A stretch of DNA of 64,000 bases from Combretum micranthum (lineage: Eukaryota > Streptophyta > Magnoliopsida > Myrtales > Combretaceae). The notes under the pieces are model-generated. The model was not told the DNA's origin and did no database searches. It was given only the letters and a program-made list of their open reading frames with translations. Each line of letters opens with the position of its first letter. Within the stretch, counting starts at the first letter, position 1. Shown here one piece after another: positions 36,946 through 49,623 of the stretch. The position numbers and the translations under genes are program-made. The stretch lies in assembly GCA_024138025.1 (NCBI GenBank), contig JAMXBD010000093.1, positions 1,922,001 to 1,986,000 of the forward strand, written 5' to 3'.

Positions 36946-37950
36946 CCTGCCTCAAGGCAATGGTACTAGGAAACCAAAATGAGTTTATGGGAAAAGAATG
37001 CCATGCATGAAGGCAACTCTAAATATGTTTTAGAGGACTTTGGCTATGAATGCAGCGGTGAAAGTGATCAAAACGAGATCATAGAAAATATGCGTGGGAT
37101 TTTTTTTGCCCTTTAGCCCTATGCATGCGTTTTGTATTTATTTGTTTGTAATCGAAGATATTGTATGACTATCGATCCATCCAAATAAAAATTACATAAA
37201 TGTAAATTATATAAAATTAATTATCAAGTTATTGATATTGTGTAACATGCAATTAATGTATATACATGAATTACACTTATAGATACGATTTAGCATTGTA
37301 GCACTTTTGTTAAATCACATCTTGTGCAAGTGATTCATTAAGAAAAACGTGAATTGCATTTTCAATGTGTGATTTTGCATCAGTTTTTTGGCAATTATTT
37401 TATATAATTATATTTGTGTAATTTCTTTTTTAAAAGCTAGCAAATACATGTTTCACTCATTTAAAGTCTTGTTTGAAAAACTATTTTATGTATATATTAT
37501 GTCTGTTTTATTTCATAATTATTATGAAAGTGGTTATTGAAGTGTGAGAATTAGAATACGAAAATTAACATATTTTAAGAAGAAAAAAGTTAAAAGATAT
37601 TTTTTGATTTTATAAAAACAAATTTATTATATAGTGATTTATTGGATATTTAATTTAGATTAGGGTATATATATACATTTTTTTAGTAGTTATAATAACA
37701 CGGCCACTAAGAACTATTACAATGCAAAGAATTGGACTTATTATCTCAAGGATAAGGACCAGGATTGAATGCCACTAGACTATATGGTCATTAGTGATAT
37801 GTATTTGTACATTTTTTTCGTTGTAATATATATGTACATTTATCTTTTATCTTTTTGTCATCTATTTCCATTTATTAAGAAACATGTTAACTTGAGTGGA
37901 TAACAAACACATCAAACACAAAATTCAATTATGTGTATTTATTTATAAGA
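36946..37950. other. Upstream region of receptor kinase copy B
   Basis: Holds the presumed promoter of copy B. The first about 110 bases resemble the upstream of copy A. Further out it is AT-rich with no recognised gene. Confidence 0.4.
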
Positions 37951-37954
37951 TAAT

Positions 37955-38255
37955 GACGAAAATGATATATGAACTTTGGCAAAAAGAACAATTAGATACC
38001 TAAAGTTTAGTTTTGAACAATTTGGTACTTGAACAAAATTTTTGTTGATTTTTTTTTTATATCTAAAGTTTGGTTTTGACAAATTTGGTACCTGAACAAA
38101 CTTTTTATTGAATTTTTTCATACCTCATTTTACTTGCTTTAGGTATGAAAAAAGTAAAAAAAAAAAAATATTTTGTTTAGATACCAAAATTTTCAAAACC
38201 AAATTTTAAGTATGAAAAATATAAACGAAAATTTTGTTTAGGTATTGATGCGTAC
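37955..38255. mobile_element. MITE-like inverted/tandem repeat
   Basis: TACCTAAAGTTTAGTTTTGA, CAATTTGGTACTTGAACAAA and the near copy CTAAAGTTTGGTTTTGACAA stand in tandem (about 60-bp unit). They are followed by their inverse (TTTGTTTAGATACC, AAAACCAAATTTTAAGTAT, TTTGTTTAGGTAT). The wording is like the MITE at 41136-41417. The ends are not defined. Confidence 0.5.
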
Positions 38256-38260
38256 TTGGC

Positions 38261-39240
38261 ACGGATATTCCTTGATCAATATGTTGAGATTTAATTTTTT
38301 TTTTTTTAACAAAATGACATTCTTCTAAATTTTTTGGATATTACTAATAAGACCATATAGAAAATTTTTGAAGAGGGACAAAGGGCTCTTCCAGTTTCCC
38401 TCTAAATCGGCCATGGTTTTATTTGAGGGGTCTTCGCAATATGGACAAAACGGAATAATAAGCCAGTGTCGCAGAATGTGATAAGATGTAACATGTGCCA
38501 CTAAAGTCCCTGCCGTGTAGAAAGTTTTGCAAAGGAAAAAGACAAGCTTTTATGGATAAAGCCATAAAAATGATTAAAGAGTAGACTTGAAGGACTTCAA
38601 ATGTATTTAAATATGAACGTTCCTAGAACTCATCGATTAAAGAAAAGATTCATCGTAACATTAGACCTACACATGATGCATAACTATCGATGAGAATTTG
38701 GGATAAGATTCATAAATCCGGATACGATACTGCACAATTATAAAAGGGTTTAGCTAAGTAAAAGTTGATAAGATTAATAAAAGGGTGAAGCGTGAACAAC
38801 AGCATAAATTTAATATGTCCGGGTTTGAGTTTAGGACTCAAACTTGTTTACAAACCCACAAACCAATAAAATATATATTATTTTTTTATTCTTATTTTAT
38901 TAAAATATAATATTATCATCCCTAACTAAATTATAAAATGATAAAACTATCTATATATGATATAAATTATATGTATAAGTATAGTATATTATAAATTATA
39001 TATATAATATAGTCCTTATTGAACAAATAAAATATACATAATTTATACATCAATGTACATTTAATTTAATTGCTACACATATAACATATATAATATATAT
39101 ATAGATCACATATATTATATAGTATGTACATCAAATATTTATAACAATATGTGTATTGATATAACATGCACATATATTAAATTTGTAGATTATGAATTCA
39201 TAATCTATATGTTATATAAAAATCATGCATGTAACACATA
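38261..39240. other. Non-genic AT-rich DNA
   Basis: Mostly AT-rich, with long TATA-type runs from 38870. No gene is seen. It ends in the target duplication TTTAT (39241-39245). It may be the left part of the sequence that continues at 44880. Confidence 0.4.
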
Positions 39241-39245
39241 TTTAT

Positions 39246-42200
39246 TGTAACACCTTGAATAATACGCCCACTTAGTTTTTGGTAATTGCTATATGGATAG
39301 AAATGTCTCATGGAAATTTTAGAAAATTTTTGAAAAATCATCCTTTTTTTTGTGAATTTAAATATCAGTAATTACCAGTATAAGTTAATAAAAGACGTAA
39401 TCAAGAAAAAAATATATATGCATATACAAGATCTACATCTAAGAAACATTTTCAACGAGATATAACAATAAGCTAATATATAAACTAAAGACTATGAGAA
39501 AGAGATATGATAGTGAACTGAGTCCCAAGAATAATTTGAAATGTATGAATAAAAGATAACTTTCAATTTAAAATTTTCTTAATAAATTAAAACCTTAAAT
39601 TTTTTTCCCTTAGGATGATATACATTACCAACTTAATTATACGACTGTACAACAAATATGATGTACATGACCAGTATAGATATAATGATTTATTATAAAA
39701 AGTTGCAACATTTGAAGTATTGTAATGATAACTTACTATAAGATTTAGTATAATGTAACATCTAATATGACATCACAATCGTAAACCCCTAGATTTTTTT
39801 TCACCTTAAACTCAATAATTTGAAAACAAATTCTATACATGTAGATATTTATACAATGATTATTGAAATAACTCTACATTCTAAATCATATCGAGAACTT
39901 AAGATCCCATATACTCAATGATCAGGTTAAGTAATCTCCTAGGAAGTAAAAGATACTAAAGACATGATTACATGTAAAGAGATAATAAACTGATAAATAA
40001 ACACGTTAAATAGTAAAAAATTGAGCATAAGCGTAGATGATTAATTTTTAAAGTTCATTGGTCAATAAATAGAAATCTAGGGACAAATCACTAGAGATTA
40101 AATATATCCGATAAGATCCTATATTAGATCTAAATTATAAAGATAAGACTCAAACTAAGATTGTAACAGTAAAAATACTAAAAAGGAATAATTTTAAATT
40201 TACATGACCCTAAACCTTAATTTAAAACTCTAAAGATAATAAACCTTAATTGAGTAAGCAAAAACCCTAACATTACTCGAGAAAACATAAAAATTTTAGA
40301 TTTTAACTTAATAATATATATTATATAATTTAAAAATCTAAAACTTAATTTAAATATTCTTATCTTGTACTAATTAACAAATCCGCCCGCGTAATTATTA
40401 ATATTTCCCATAAATCTTCAAATATATATACAAAAATATAAACAATACAACCCGTGAGATGGTGGAAACCTGCAGAAGGAGAATTAGCAAATAAAAAAAA
40501 AAGGGGGGAAAAATCAAGTAAAGTACGTAGGATAAGGATCAAAATGACCACCTCATCAACTATTGGTTGCTTGATGATGTCATTATACATGAGGTCATCC
40601 ACCTTAATTCTTCTCCACACGGTAGCGTGTAGCGTCTGGACAGGATAAAAGTACTTGACCTCAATGCAATAAGTCTAACAAATGACAAAAAATTAAAAGG
40701 CAGACTCCCTTTGTCGTTCTTTGTCCCTTGTAGCCGAAGAAGACTAACCACCGCACTAGCTTCTACAACTAAATGTTAACCCTACTCAAGTATCAATGAT
40801 CAACCCTTTTATCATATAAAATAACTACTTTGCCCCTTTCATTTTCTTGAACCCCTACCGTGATGAATAAATATTACATATTCCTACCGGAAGTTTTCCA
40901 AAATATACCGATCCTTAAAAAAAAAATGATGAAATTCCAGCGGAAGGAAGAAGGGAAAAAAAAAATCATCCGTTTAAGGTAAAAGAAATTTTGTTTAAGC
41001 TTTTCAGTTATTTTAAAAGTTGTAAAGACTAATAATTTATTTTTCATGTCTAACCTTAGGATCACTATTTCAATTAGAAAAGAGTGAAAAAAATCATCAT
41101 CACATCATCTGCCAACACAAAGGTAATTAAAAATAGGGTTAATGACTTATTTGGTACCTAAAGTTTGGTCAAAAGATCAATTAGGTACCTAAACTTTTAT
41201 TTGTTCAATTTTATACCCCAAGTGACTTTTTGTGCCCTAATCATTATTTCATCCAATTATTATCTGATATGTTTCATTTTTTTAAAAAGATAATAAAAAA
41301 GTGAGATAGTGTTTAGAGTATAAAAAGTCATTTGGGGTATAAAATTGAACAAATAAAAGAATAGGTACCTAATTGATCTTTTGATCAAACTTTAGGTATC
41401 AAATAGAGCATTTATCCTTGAAAATAATATAGGTGTATATATTGTATTAGAATGTATAAGAATTTAGGAGAGATCATTAATTCTACTTTAGTTTTTTGCT
41501 AGTAGGCATAATCTATTTAGTTGTCTGGAAACATATATGTTTCATTTAGTAAAAAGAAAAATAAGGATATTGGTTATCGACCATACGTAGAAGTCTAAAA
41601 GAACCTGTGCTATTTTTAGTTTAAATCCTAAGTTTACTGATGTAATATTAAGATTATATGTATTCATGTAGGGGGGGATTGTATGAAGAAAATTGGAAAT
41701 AGTCAACTATATGTAATTAAAGTAATAGATTAAAGTTAAATTATATGAAGGAGCATGGATGCACTTGTAACGGTTCTGTACGAATTTCAGGATTATTGGG
41801 TAGTTTCGATTTGATATTAATTAATATGATACAATTAGCTAGTTCAGTGGAATTATAATATTAAGTTAGGAAAATAGGTAATAGAAATTTAAAATTGATG
41901 AATATGAGTCTCGGCTCCAGGAAAACATAAGGGAGTCATGTTGATTTTATCTCACTTTATTTATTTTTTTTTTACACTAATTCCGTGATAGTGATCTTCC
42001 GCTAGAAATTAGGTTCAGTGAAATTAAAATAACCAAGGAACAATTTATACATCTCTCTGGCCAAAAAAAAAAAAAAAAAAACTATATTGGTTTATTTCAA
42101 TTTGAAGGTTATTTGTTGTAATTTAGATATTTACCGAGAATTATAGGATTAATATAGCGAAAAGAAATAATTAAAAAATTATGTATTTATATGAATGCGT

Positions 42201-44879
42201 GTGCATGTATATTCGGCCCTATAAAAAAAATTGAGAGGAACGTCAGGCTAAATTGGAATCATTAATATGTGAGTAAATGTAATGTGAATAGTTAATTAAC
42301 ATCGGGAGATTAAAGTGTAAAAAAAAGAAGCAATTAAAAATAATATAGATAAATATTTAGTAAGCAATTAGCTACATGAATAAAATGAAGAAATAAAAAA
42401 AAGTTAAATTATAATAATGTATATGCAGGTACATGTCGGCTTCATGGAAATAATAGGAGAATTTTATTACTTTAATAATGCGGCAAAAGCATAATTAGTT
42501 AAATAGAATAAGTAGAATATATCTACCTCCATATCTCGGCTCAAGTAACTTCATAAAATAAGATTTAATAATTACAAGATGACAAGTGTACTATAAATTA
42601 CATGAAAAAAATTTACTATTAAATAGTCTGCGAGATAAGCTTTTCAACCACTATTTATAGGTTAAAGTCCTAGTTTAAATTTAAGTGATAAAAATTAGCA
42701 TTCTGAGTGTTTTAGATATTTTTCTAGTTAATTAATAGTCCCACTAGGTTATTTTAGGTAAATTATGAAAAGGTAGATTTTATGAGTTTCAAAATGATTA
42801 TTCAAGTAGTTTAACTTATAAACAATATGTATTCTTGAATAGAAATTAAATTGAGAAAGAAAAACAAAGCTAGAAAACCTAGAGTACAAACCTTGAAAGT
42901 TTTTGCCCTATAGAAAAACTTAAGAAAATACTCTTAAAACTATAGGCATGAGTTTCGACATACACAGAACAATAAGGATGTAAAGTGTAAATTAATAAAA
43001 ATCATAGGAATCTTGGTGAATAAGATCAAGTTAATTAAAGAACATATTTAAATTGAGATCAAGAGAAGCATAATAAAAATAAACATAAATATATGTGTTG
43101 ATCATGTCTAGAATAATGAACTTAAAATGAGTTCAACCACTAAAATTTGATGAAATATAGATAAAACAAGGGAATGAATTTGAAATGAAAATTTAAAATA
43201 TAAAACAAGAATCATAGGTATCATAATGGCACCTTTCTGGTCCCTAAATGAACATAAGGAAGAATGTGAAAATCAATTAATTTCAAAACTATGTTCAATA
43301 AGCTTTTCAATGCCCATTCATGTATTAAAATCTAAGTTACAAAAGCCTAATTTAAGATTATGCAATTAAAATTGGCTTTTGTGATTCTTTAGTATACTTT
43401 TCTTAGGAAAAGTGAGTTTATACAAACTCTATAGCTTAATTTAAGAAACACAGGTTTTACAAGCTTTAGAACTGCTATTTATATAATAAAATTGAATAAA
43501 AAATGCTAATACTTAAACTAAGACACAATAGGTTTCTTTGTATGAATAAGAGTATAGTAATGAGTATCTAGTATCTCATTTCTTAGGAGATGCAGACCAG
43601 TCTTTGGACTGTCTAGTAGATTACTATGACAGTTTAGTGAGGATAAACAGGTGAGTATATTCCGATGATCTTCATATTTGCTTGTGCTTGTAGGTTTAGA
43701 GTATGATATTTTGTTAATATAAATTAAATGATTCATGCATGGGGTTGGGAAGTTCATGCTTATGGTTGTTCATGTTTGTTATTTGTATTGAACATACTAT
43801 AAATTATACTAAATATTAAGTATTGGATGTTGCTTGCTTATTTTAATCTTTGTGAGTGAATAATATTTGCTTAATCGCTAAATAAATAGACTTAATAACT
43901 ATTGGCCTGACAATTAAAAATTGAGCATGCATTGCATGATTGCATTGTAGAAGGCTATCACCACTACACAATGACATGGATGGGCCACACTGTCCCGAGT
44001 GGATGGTGAACATGGAGGACCGAAGTGGCGTAATCCTAGCATGTACCATGGGTCCTGTCCTGGGGAATGGGAACTAAATCATCTTGGGAGATGGCCCATC
44101 TCCTAAGGTCATGCTGGGGCCATTATTATGGATATCTTGCTTTAGAGATGTTGTTATATGTATATTATTTTCTGTAAAAGAAAAGAAAAACTTGTTTGAT
44201 CAAGTAAATTTGATTCCTAAAGTATTAGTGTTTCTGAGTGTTGATGTGTGAATGTACCCCAACGCTTGATTGGAGGATGAAAATTTAATCTATATATGGT
44301 TACCGTTTGGCTATATTTATTTGTTCATTTGCTTGTCTACATTGCATATGCTTGTTTCAATAATTGTTTGTTATTGCTTAAGCAATACGGAGTGAGAATA
44401 TGCCTCACTCAGCTGGATGTAACTGACTCCCCAATAGTTTGCTTTTGCAAGTAAATTGAAAACTGGGAAGGGATAGGAACTGAGTGCGAGCGTACCAAAG
44501 ACGAAGTTTCATAAGATAGGTAAGGGATTGAGAATTTGATAAATTAAACTTAGTTGAGAGATAAAACTTAAAATTGTTATCTTCTTCCTTAATTAAAACT
44601 AATGATATTTTTCTTAAACCTAGGTTTACCTTATCTTGTCGTTTGGGAGGATATTCGATTCTCTAGGTCCTTGTGATCTGTAGAAGTTCCAATATCTAAG
44701 AAAGTATTTTCATAATAATTAATATATATGTATAATACAATGAGAGGATAATTAATTAGAGCACTACAAACTCTCACTTGCAAGGCAAACTTCATATTGT
44801 GGGTGCACATATGATTTGATGATTTAGGGCGATATGACGATTCAAGGCAATCCTACTAAGCTCCTTTAGGGTCACTACA
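39246..44879 (+). mobile_element. Large coding-free LTR-like element, 5.6 kb, TSD TTTAT
   Basis: Starts TGTAACACCTTGAATAAT and ends GGGTCACTACA. The perfect 5-bp duplication TTTAT flanks it (39241-39245 and 44880-44884). It matches the element at 53793-58116 at both ends: the start wording, TTTTAGAAAATTTTTGAAAA after about 60 bases, and nearly all of 43518-44879 against 56758-58116. There is no protein-coding frame of note and no second internal copy of the ends, so it reads as one very long LTR or a LARD-like derivative. The 282-bp MITE at 41136-41417 is nested in it and accounts for part of the size difference. Confidence 0.75.
41136..41417. mobile_element. Mutator-like MITE, 282 bp, long TIRs, 9-bp duplication
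   Basis: Inverted repeats of about 105 bp cover most of the element. The left arm reads GGGTTAATGACTTATTTGGT, ACCTAAAGTTTGGTCAAAAG, ATCAATTAGGTACC and on to ATACCCCAAGTGACTTTTT. The right arm is its inverse with few changes. The flanks TTAAAAATA (41127-41135) and TTGAAAATA (41418-41426) match in 8 of 9 bases, the duplication length of Mutator-like elements. No coding capacity. Nested in the LTR-like element. Confidence 0.8.
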
Positions 44880-44884
44880 TTTAT

Positions 44885-46915
44885 AAATATATATATTAAA
44901 TTAGAAATTGCATATGAGAAATTTATAAAATGGGTAGATTGTATATAATATATAATATATGAACTTATATAGTGTATATAAAGTATAAATTACATATAAT
45001 GTATATCGCTTAAATATATATATAACGTAATATACGTGATCTAATATAAAATAAAATAATCTATAAAGAAGGGTAATGGTGTCTATTGTTGAAAAATAAA
45101 AGGGAAAAATATCCATCCAAATATAAAATAATAAAATAACTCTTTTTCACCCTCATATAAAATATATGTATCTCTCTACACAATTTCATAAGGAGCTAAA
45201 CCCTAAAACTCCCTCAAGATAGTATCTTGCTTCAACGAAGAACAAAGGTCAAAGAACTAGGTAAGCTTTTCTTCTCTACTATCCATTGATGATTAGGAGA
45301 GGTTATCCTTTCTAAGTTTCATTGTTGTGTTGAAGGGATTTATGCTTTTAGAGAAGGATTGAAAAACCCAAGTCTTCTTATTGGTGGTTTCAGTTGTTGA
45401 TTTCAAAGGAAAAAGGAAAAATCGTTTGGAATTTAGTTATCATGCTTGTAACATTGCTTATAAGTCGATAGGATTTTATTTGGAGTTTCATCTATCTGGA
45501 AATAAAGAAAAGGGTTGTTTTGACATCGCTTTTCGTGTTTTGGAGTGAAGTGAGGTGCAAACAAGGATCACAGTCGTAACACGGGTCGTGATCTCCTCGA
45601 GAGTTGTTGGTTTAGGCTGATCACGACCATGATTGAGGCCATGATGGCCATCACTATCCCCATCACGACCGTGACAGAGGTGTGACCATAATGGCATGAC
45701 GAGGGCATTATGTTGTGTTTTTCTTCTTTAGAGCCTATCATGCCCTCCACTACTAGCGTGCTCAACATGGGAATGTTGTAACCTTCCTTCTCTCCTTGTT
45801 TTGATCTTTTTAACACCTAAACTCTTTGCTTAATATCTAGTACACCTAAATCTAAGTAACAAGGTATATTTAAACTCAAGTAATTGTAGTTTTTAATAGA
45901 ATCGGGGGTTAAATGACCTTAGATTTCTAATATCAAGTTTTGAGTTAGTTTTTACTAAATGTGATCAAGTGTTTCCGGTAAAGCTAAGGAAACTATTCTA
46001 AACGTTATATCATATATGTCCTTACATTGATTGTTGTTTGTGAATATAGCATTAGTAACTACAAATGAACTTAATGCATTCGGCTTTAAAATGTTTGTTA
46101 CTTGTGCTTGGCTGGGTTTAATGGACCGGAGTATCAATGTTACTAGGAACAACCTTGATGATTCGTGTGTGGTGTTGTCATGAGTGGAGTTGCACATAAA
46201 GAGGATTCCAGCAGATCAAGAGTACAGTATAGTATTTAGGGCATGTAGGGAGTACCCAACACTAATATATATAACTATCTATATATGTATATATGCACTT
46301 CTTTTTCATTGAGTCATGAGTTATTCCGGGTATAGACTAGCTACAAATGTTTCTAAACTATATTGATTAACTAGGTAACCAAAAGATAATTAAGTTGTGG
46401 TCGCTACATATATTACGTTGTTGCATGTGAATTTATATGTTGTTTGTTCATGGGCATGTGGTTGTGATTTGACATACTAGCCTTATGCTCATTCTTTTTT
46501 GTTTTTAAAGATTAGGTGAAGAGCCTATAGTATTCAATCTATCGGGTTACAATGTATATGTAGACTACAAGGATAACGATAGTGGAGCCAAATTTCCAAC
46601 TGATTACTAGATGACTAGACTTAATTAGCTAGAGTGGGACTCCTGGAGTTTAAATTCTATTTACAGTCTTCTTCTATGTTTTAAGACTTTTTATTGGTGT
46701 TTTAAGTTTGATTTAAGTTGGCGCTTGGTTTATAGCAATCGAGTTATCTAGAAGTTTACATTTATGATATTAATATTTTAGAAGTTCTCCTTTACGTGAA
46801 ACTTTGGAGTTATATTTTGTTTAAAATATGATTTAGTAGAATCCAAGCCTTAGTATGTCCATTTCTAGTGAGAATGCGTGGTGGGCTGATAACGCACTTT
46901 GTTTTGGGCATTACA
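44885..46915 (+). repeat. 5' LTR region of the Ty3/gypsy element
   Basis: Ends in GGGCATTACA at 46915, seven bases before a PBS-like site, which marks the LTR end. The left end is not clear. AT-rich DNA at 44885-45120 may be part of it or older flank. Inside there is a leader-like stretch with TATAAAATATATGTATC (about 45155), CTCCCTC-type pyrimidines, and a splice-donor word AG/GTAAG at 45259-45265. Then comes a palindrome-rich block at 45550-45700. Short minus-strand frames (45488-45816) lie on that block and are not called as genes. Confidence 0.6.
45550..45700. repeat. CACGACCGTGA palindromic segment
   Basis: AGGATCACAGTCGTAACACG, GGTCGTGATC, GATCACGACCATGATTG, CCATGATGGCCATCAC and CATCACGACCGTGAC follow one another. 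It is placed as the ATCACG block of 7200-7330 is in its element. Confidence 0.5.
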
Positions 46916-46922
46916 GCTTAAG

Positions 46923-46934
46923 TGGTATGAAAGC
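46923..46934 (+). other. Primer binding site of the gypsy element
   Basis: TGGTATGAAAGC differs in two bases from TGGTATCAGAGC, the initiator-Met tRNA site. It stands seven bases after the LTR end. Confidence 0.7.
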
Positions 46935-47131
46935 TTGGGTTATGAATCTTACTAGATCTAAGTTATGAATTTCTTAGAACGATAAGCAATGATGAGTGAG
47001 GTAACAAATAGTAGGGGACTGCTTATTTAGTTAGTCTTGTTGTTATCTAGTAGTTTTCTATAGTGTTTTTTTTTTCCCTTTTAGGCTGTTTTATCTCCTT
47101 TCTCATGCTATATATGTTTATCCCTTTTAGA

Positions 47132-47997
47132 ATGCCCCTTAGAAGAAGAGCCCCTAATGATGGTTCCTCTAGGACTGGTGATAAAGATGTTAATGTAGGA
47201 CAACCACCATTCAACCACTAACCTCCCTTCAACCACCAACCTCCCTTGATCCAATTACCTTAAGACCTACCATTGCCGTCGCCACCACCACCACCCCTAC
47301 CTATAGGCCAACAGGTACTAGTTGATGTTGCTCAATTTATGCAGACTATGAATACCCTCGTAGGGGTAGTTATGCAATAACACTAGCAAATGTGTCTATA
47401 TGTACAAGTAATATAGGCTAATCTTGGGTCTTAGAGGTAGGAGACCCACAAATAGAATGGCAATAGTGGCAATGGGGTCAAACATGATGATGTTTTAAGT
47501 CAAAACAAGTTTGTAGACTTGGTTTACAAGTTTGAGCCAAAGCTTAGGAGATTGCTTGACGCTCAGTTATGGATAGAAGAAGTGGAGAAGACTTTTTTTG
47601 CTCTTGATATCCTTGAGAACAAAAAGGTTGAGTATGCTTCTTACTTACTATCTGAGAGAGCAAATAACTTATGGTTGAGCACCAAGATGCATATGACTAG
47701 AATGATCACTTGGGACAAGTTCCAGCAAGCTTTTATAGAGATTTTTTCCCTAAAAGCACTAAACATCAAATGTTGCAAGAGTATTATACTCTACAGCATA
47801 GTTGTATGACTGTGGAGGAATATGAGGCAGAGTTAAACAAGTTAATGAGATCTCTGCTAGACCCTTTGAAGGAGAATGAGGATGCCAAAGTAACCAAATT
47901 TGTCACAGGGCTAGAGCTTAAGATCCCGAATCATGTGAACTTGATGGAATTGACTAACTACTCTACTGTGGTCAATAAAGCAAAGATTGTTGAGTAG
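47132..47997 (+). pseudogene. Ty3/gypsy gag (capsid) remnant
   Basis: The frame can start at ATG 47132 (MPLRRRAPNDG), followed by a proline-rich stretch with several stops. The capsid part is clear at 47519-47997: FEPKLRRLLDAQLWIEEVEK, NLWLSTKMH and ITWDKFQQAF, then after a frameshift near 47750 EEYEAELNKLMRSLLDPLKE and VTKFVTGLELKI. This is the retrotransposon gag domain that forms virus-like particles. It is disabled by stops and the frameshift. Confidence 0.8.
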
Positions 47998-48139
47998 GGC
48001 CTGCAAAAGATAAAGGGCCAAGAAGCACAAAGGAGTCAGGTCTATTTAGGTAAGCAACCAGCCATTAGTATTCTTACCAAAGATAAGGGAAAGAGGCCAG
48101 TCACACAGTAGGTTAGGTAAGTAGCTCAAGGTATTAAAA

Positions 48140-48820
48140 GGAAGTGTACCAGGTGCCATGGACCACATGATCTAAAAGGATTGCAAGTGGCTTGAGAATG
48201 CTTACTTTTCATGTGGTAAGGTTAGGCACAGCCACATGTTATGTACAAAGAAGATTCTCCCACAAGTGTTTTGTTTCAAGTGTGGGCAACAAAGACACAG
48301 GGTCATAGACTACAGAGAGCATGGTATACAAGTAACTCTAGGGATTCAAATAGGCTGACCTTAGGATTATGGTCAAGGACGCAGAGCACGAGCTAAGGTT
48401 TATGCCCTCCAGCATAGGGATACATCCAGTGTGGAGACTATAGTAGGTACGCTCTCGATGCTCATGCATAGTGTATATGTGCTTTTCAATACTAGTACAA
48501 GCTTTTCATGCATTGCTAAATCATTTATGACTACGTATGGTGTGTGTGTTGAAAATATGACTGAACGCTTGTTAGTAGGCACAACTCTAGGGAATGGAAC
48601 CATGCTAAATAGGATTTGTAGGAATGTAGGTATAGAGATAGAGGATAAGCATCTACCTGCAGACCTAGTAGTGTTGGACATGGTGGACTTTGATGTAATT
48701 TTGGGAGTAGATTGGTTAATAAAGTATCATGTTGTAATTGATTGTCATAAACTAGTAGTTCAGTCTAGTTTACCAGATGGGGACCAGTTTACATTCAAAC
48801 TTAAAGTGCAAAAACGTTAA
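48140..48820 (+). pseudogene. Ty3/gypsy zinc knuckles and aspartic protease remnant
   Basis: A CCHC-type zinc knuckle is visible near 48271-48315 as CFKCGQQRHRVIDY, with the last cysteine changed to tyrosine. A more damaged one lies just before it. The retropepsin domain is open at 48431-48820: VYVLFNTSTSFSCIAKSF stands where the active-site aspartate motif should be, so D is replaced by N and the enzyme would be inactive. The flap and second half read LVVLDMVDFDVILGVDWL and VVIDCHKLVV, as in plant gypsy proteases. Confidence 0.8.
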
Positions 48821-49001
48821 ACTCTACCTACTTATGAGTTATGGGATATGTTTACCTTATCTATGGCAGTCATGATGATAGAAGATAAAGTAGAAGTAGA
48901 CCTTGCACAAGTACCGGTTGTATGTGAATACATTAATGCTTTCCTAGAGAATCTACCAAGGTGACCACTAGAAAGAGAGATAGAGTTTCTGTATTGATTT
49001 A

Positions 49002-49623
49002 GTGCCGGGAACTATACCCATATCCAAAACACCATATCGCATGGCACCAACAGAACTTGCAGAGCTAAAGGTTCAGTTAGAAGACCTACTTAAGAAGAAG
49101 TTTATCAGACCTAATGTATCGCCTTGTGGAGCTCCAATTTTGTTTATTAAGAAAAAGGATGGCAACATGAGGTTATGTATAAACTACAGAGAGTTAAACC
49201 ATGTGACTATAAAAAATAAATACCCTCTACCAAAGATAGATGATCTGTTTGATCAGTTGGTAGGAGCATAAGTATTCTTAAAGATCAATCTCCAATCAGG
49301 GTATCACCAACTATGGATCAAAGCAAAAGACATACTGAAGATAGCCTTCAGGACTAGATACAGGCATTATGAGTTTGTGGTTATGTTGTTTGGTCTCACA
49401 AATGCACCAGCCGTCTTTATGGACCTTATGAACAGAGTCTTCAGAGATTATCAAGATTTATTTGTAGTGGTTTTTATAGATAATAGTTTGGTCTATTCTA
49501 AAACTAAGGAAGAACACAAAGAGCATTTGAAATTAGTTCTGAACAAATTATAGGATGAGAAGTTCTATGCTAAGTTCAAGAAGTGTGATTTTTTGTTATA
49601 GCAAGTATCTTTTTTAAGGCAAT
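49002..49623 (+). pseudogene. Ty3/gypsy reverse transcriptase, N-terminal part
   Basis: Typical RT wording: [53 protein letters not shown] and [12 protein letters not shown]. After a stop at 49269-49271 come [42 protein letters not shown] and [12 protein letters not shown]. The catalytic FIDD reads FIDN (49473-49484), so a metal-binding aspartate is lost. More stops follow (TAG near 49552). It is cut at about 49623 by the inserted LTR-like element and continues at 52367. Confidence 0.85.

Noticed and set aside
45488..45816. Overlapping minus-strand frames with histidine- and arginine-rich ends
   Set aside because: They read the CACGACCGTGA palindromic block of the LTR. No start context and no homology.
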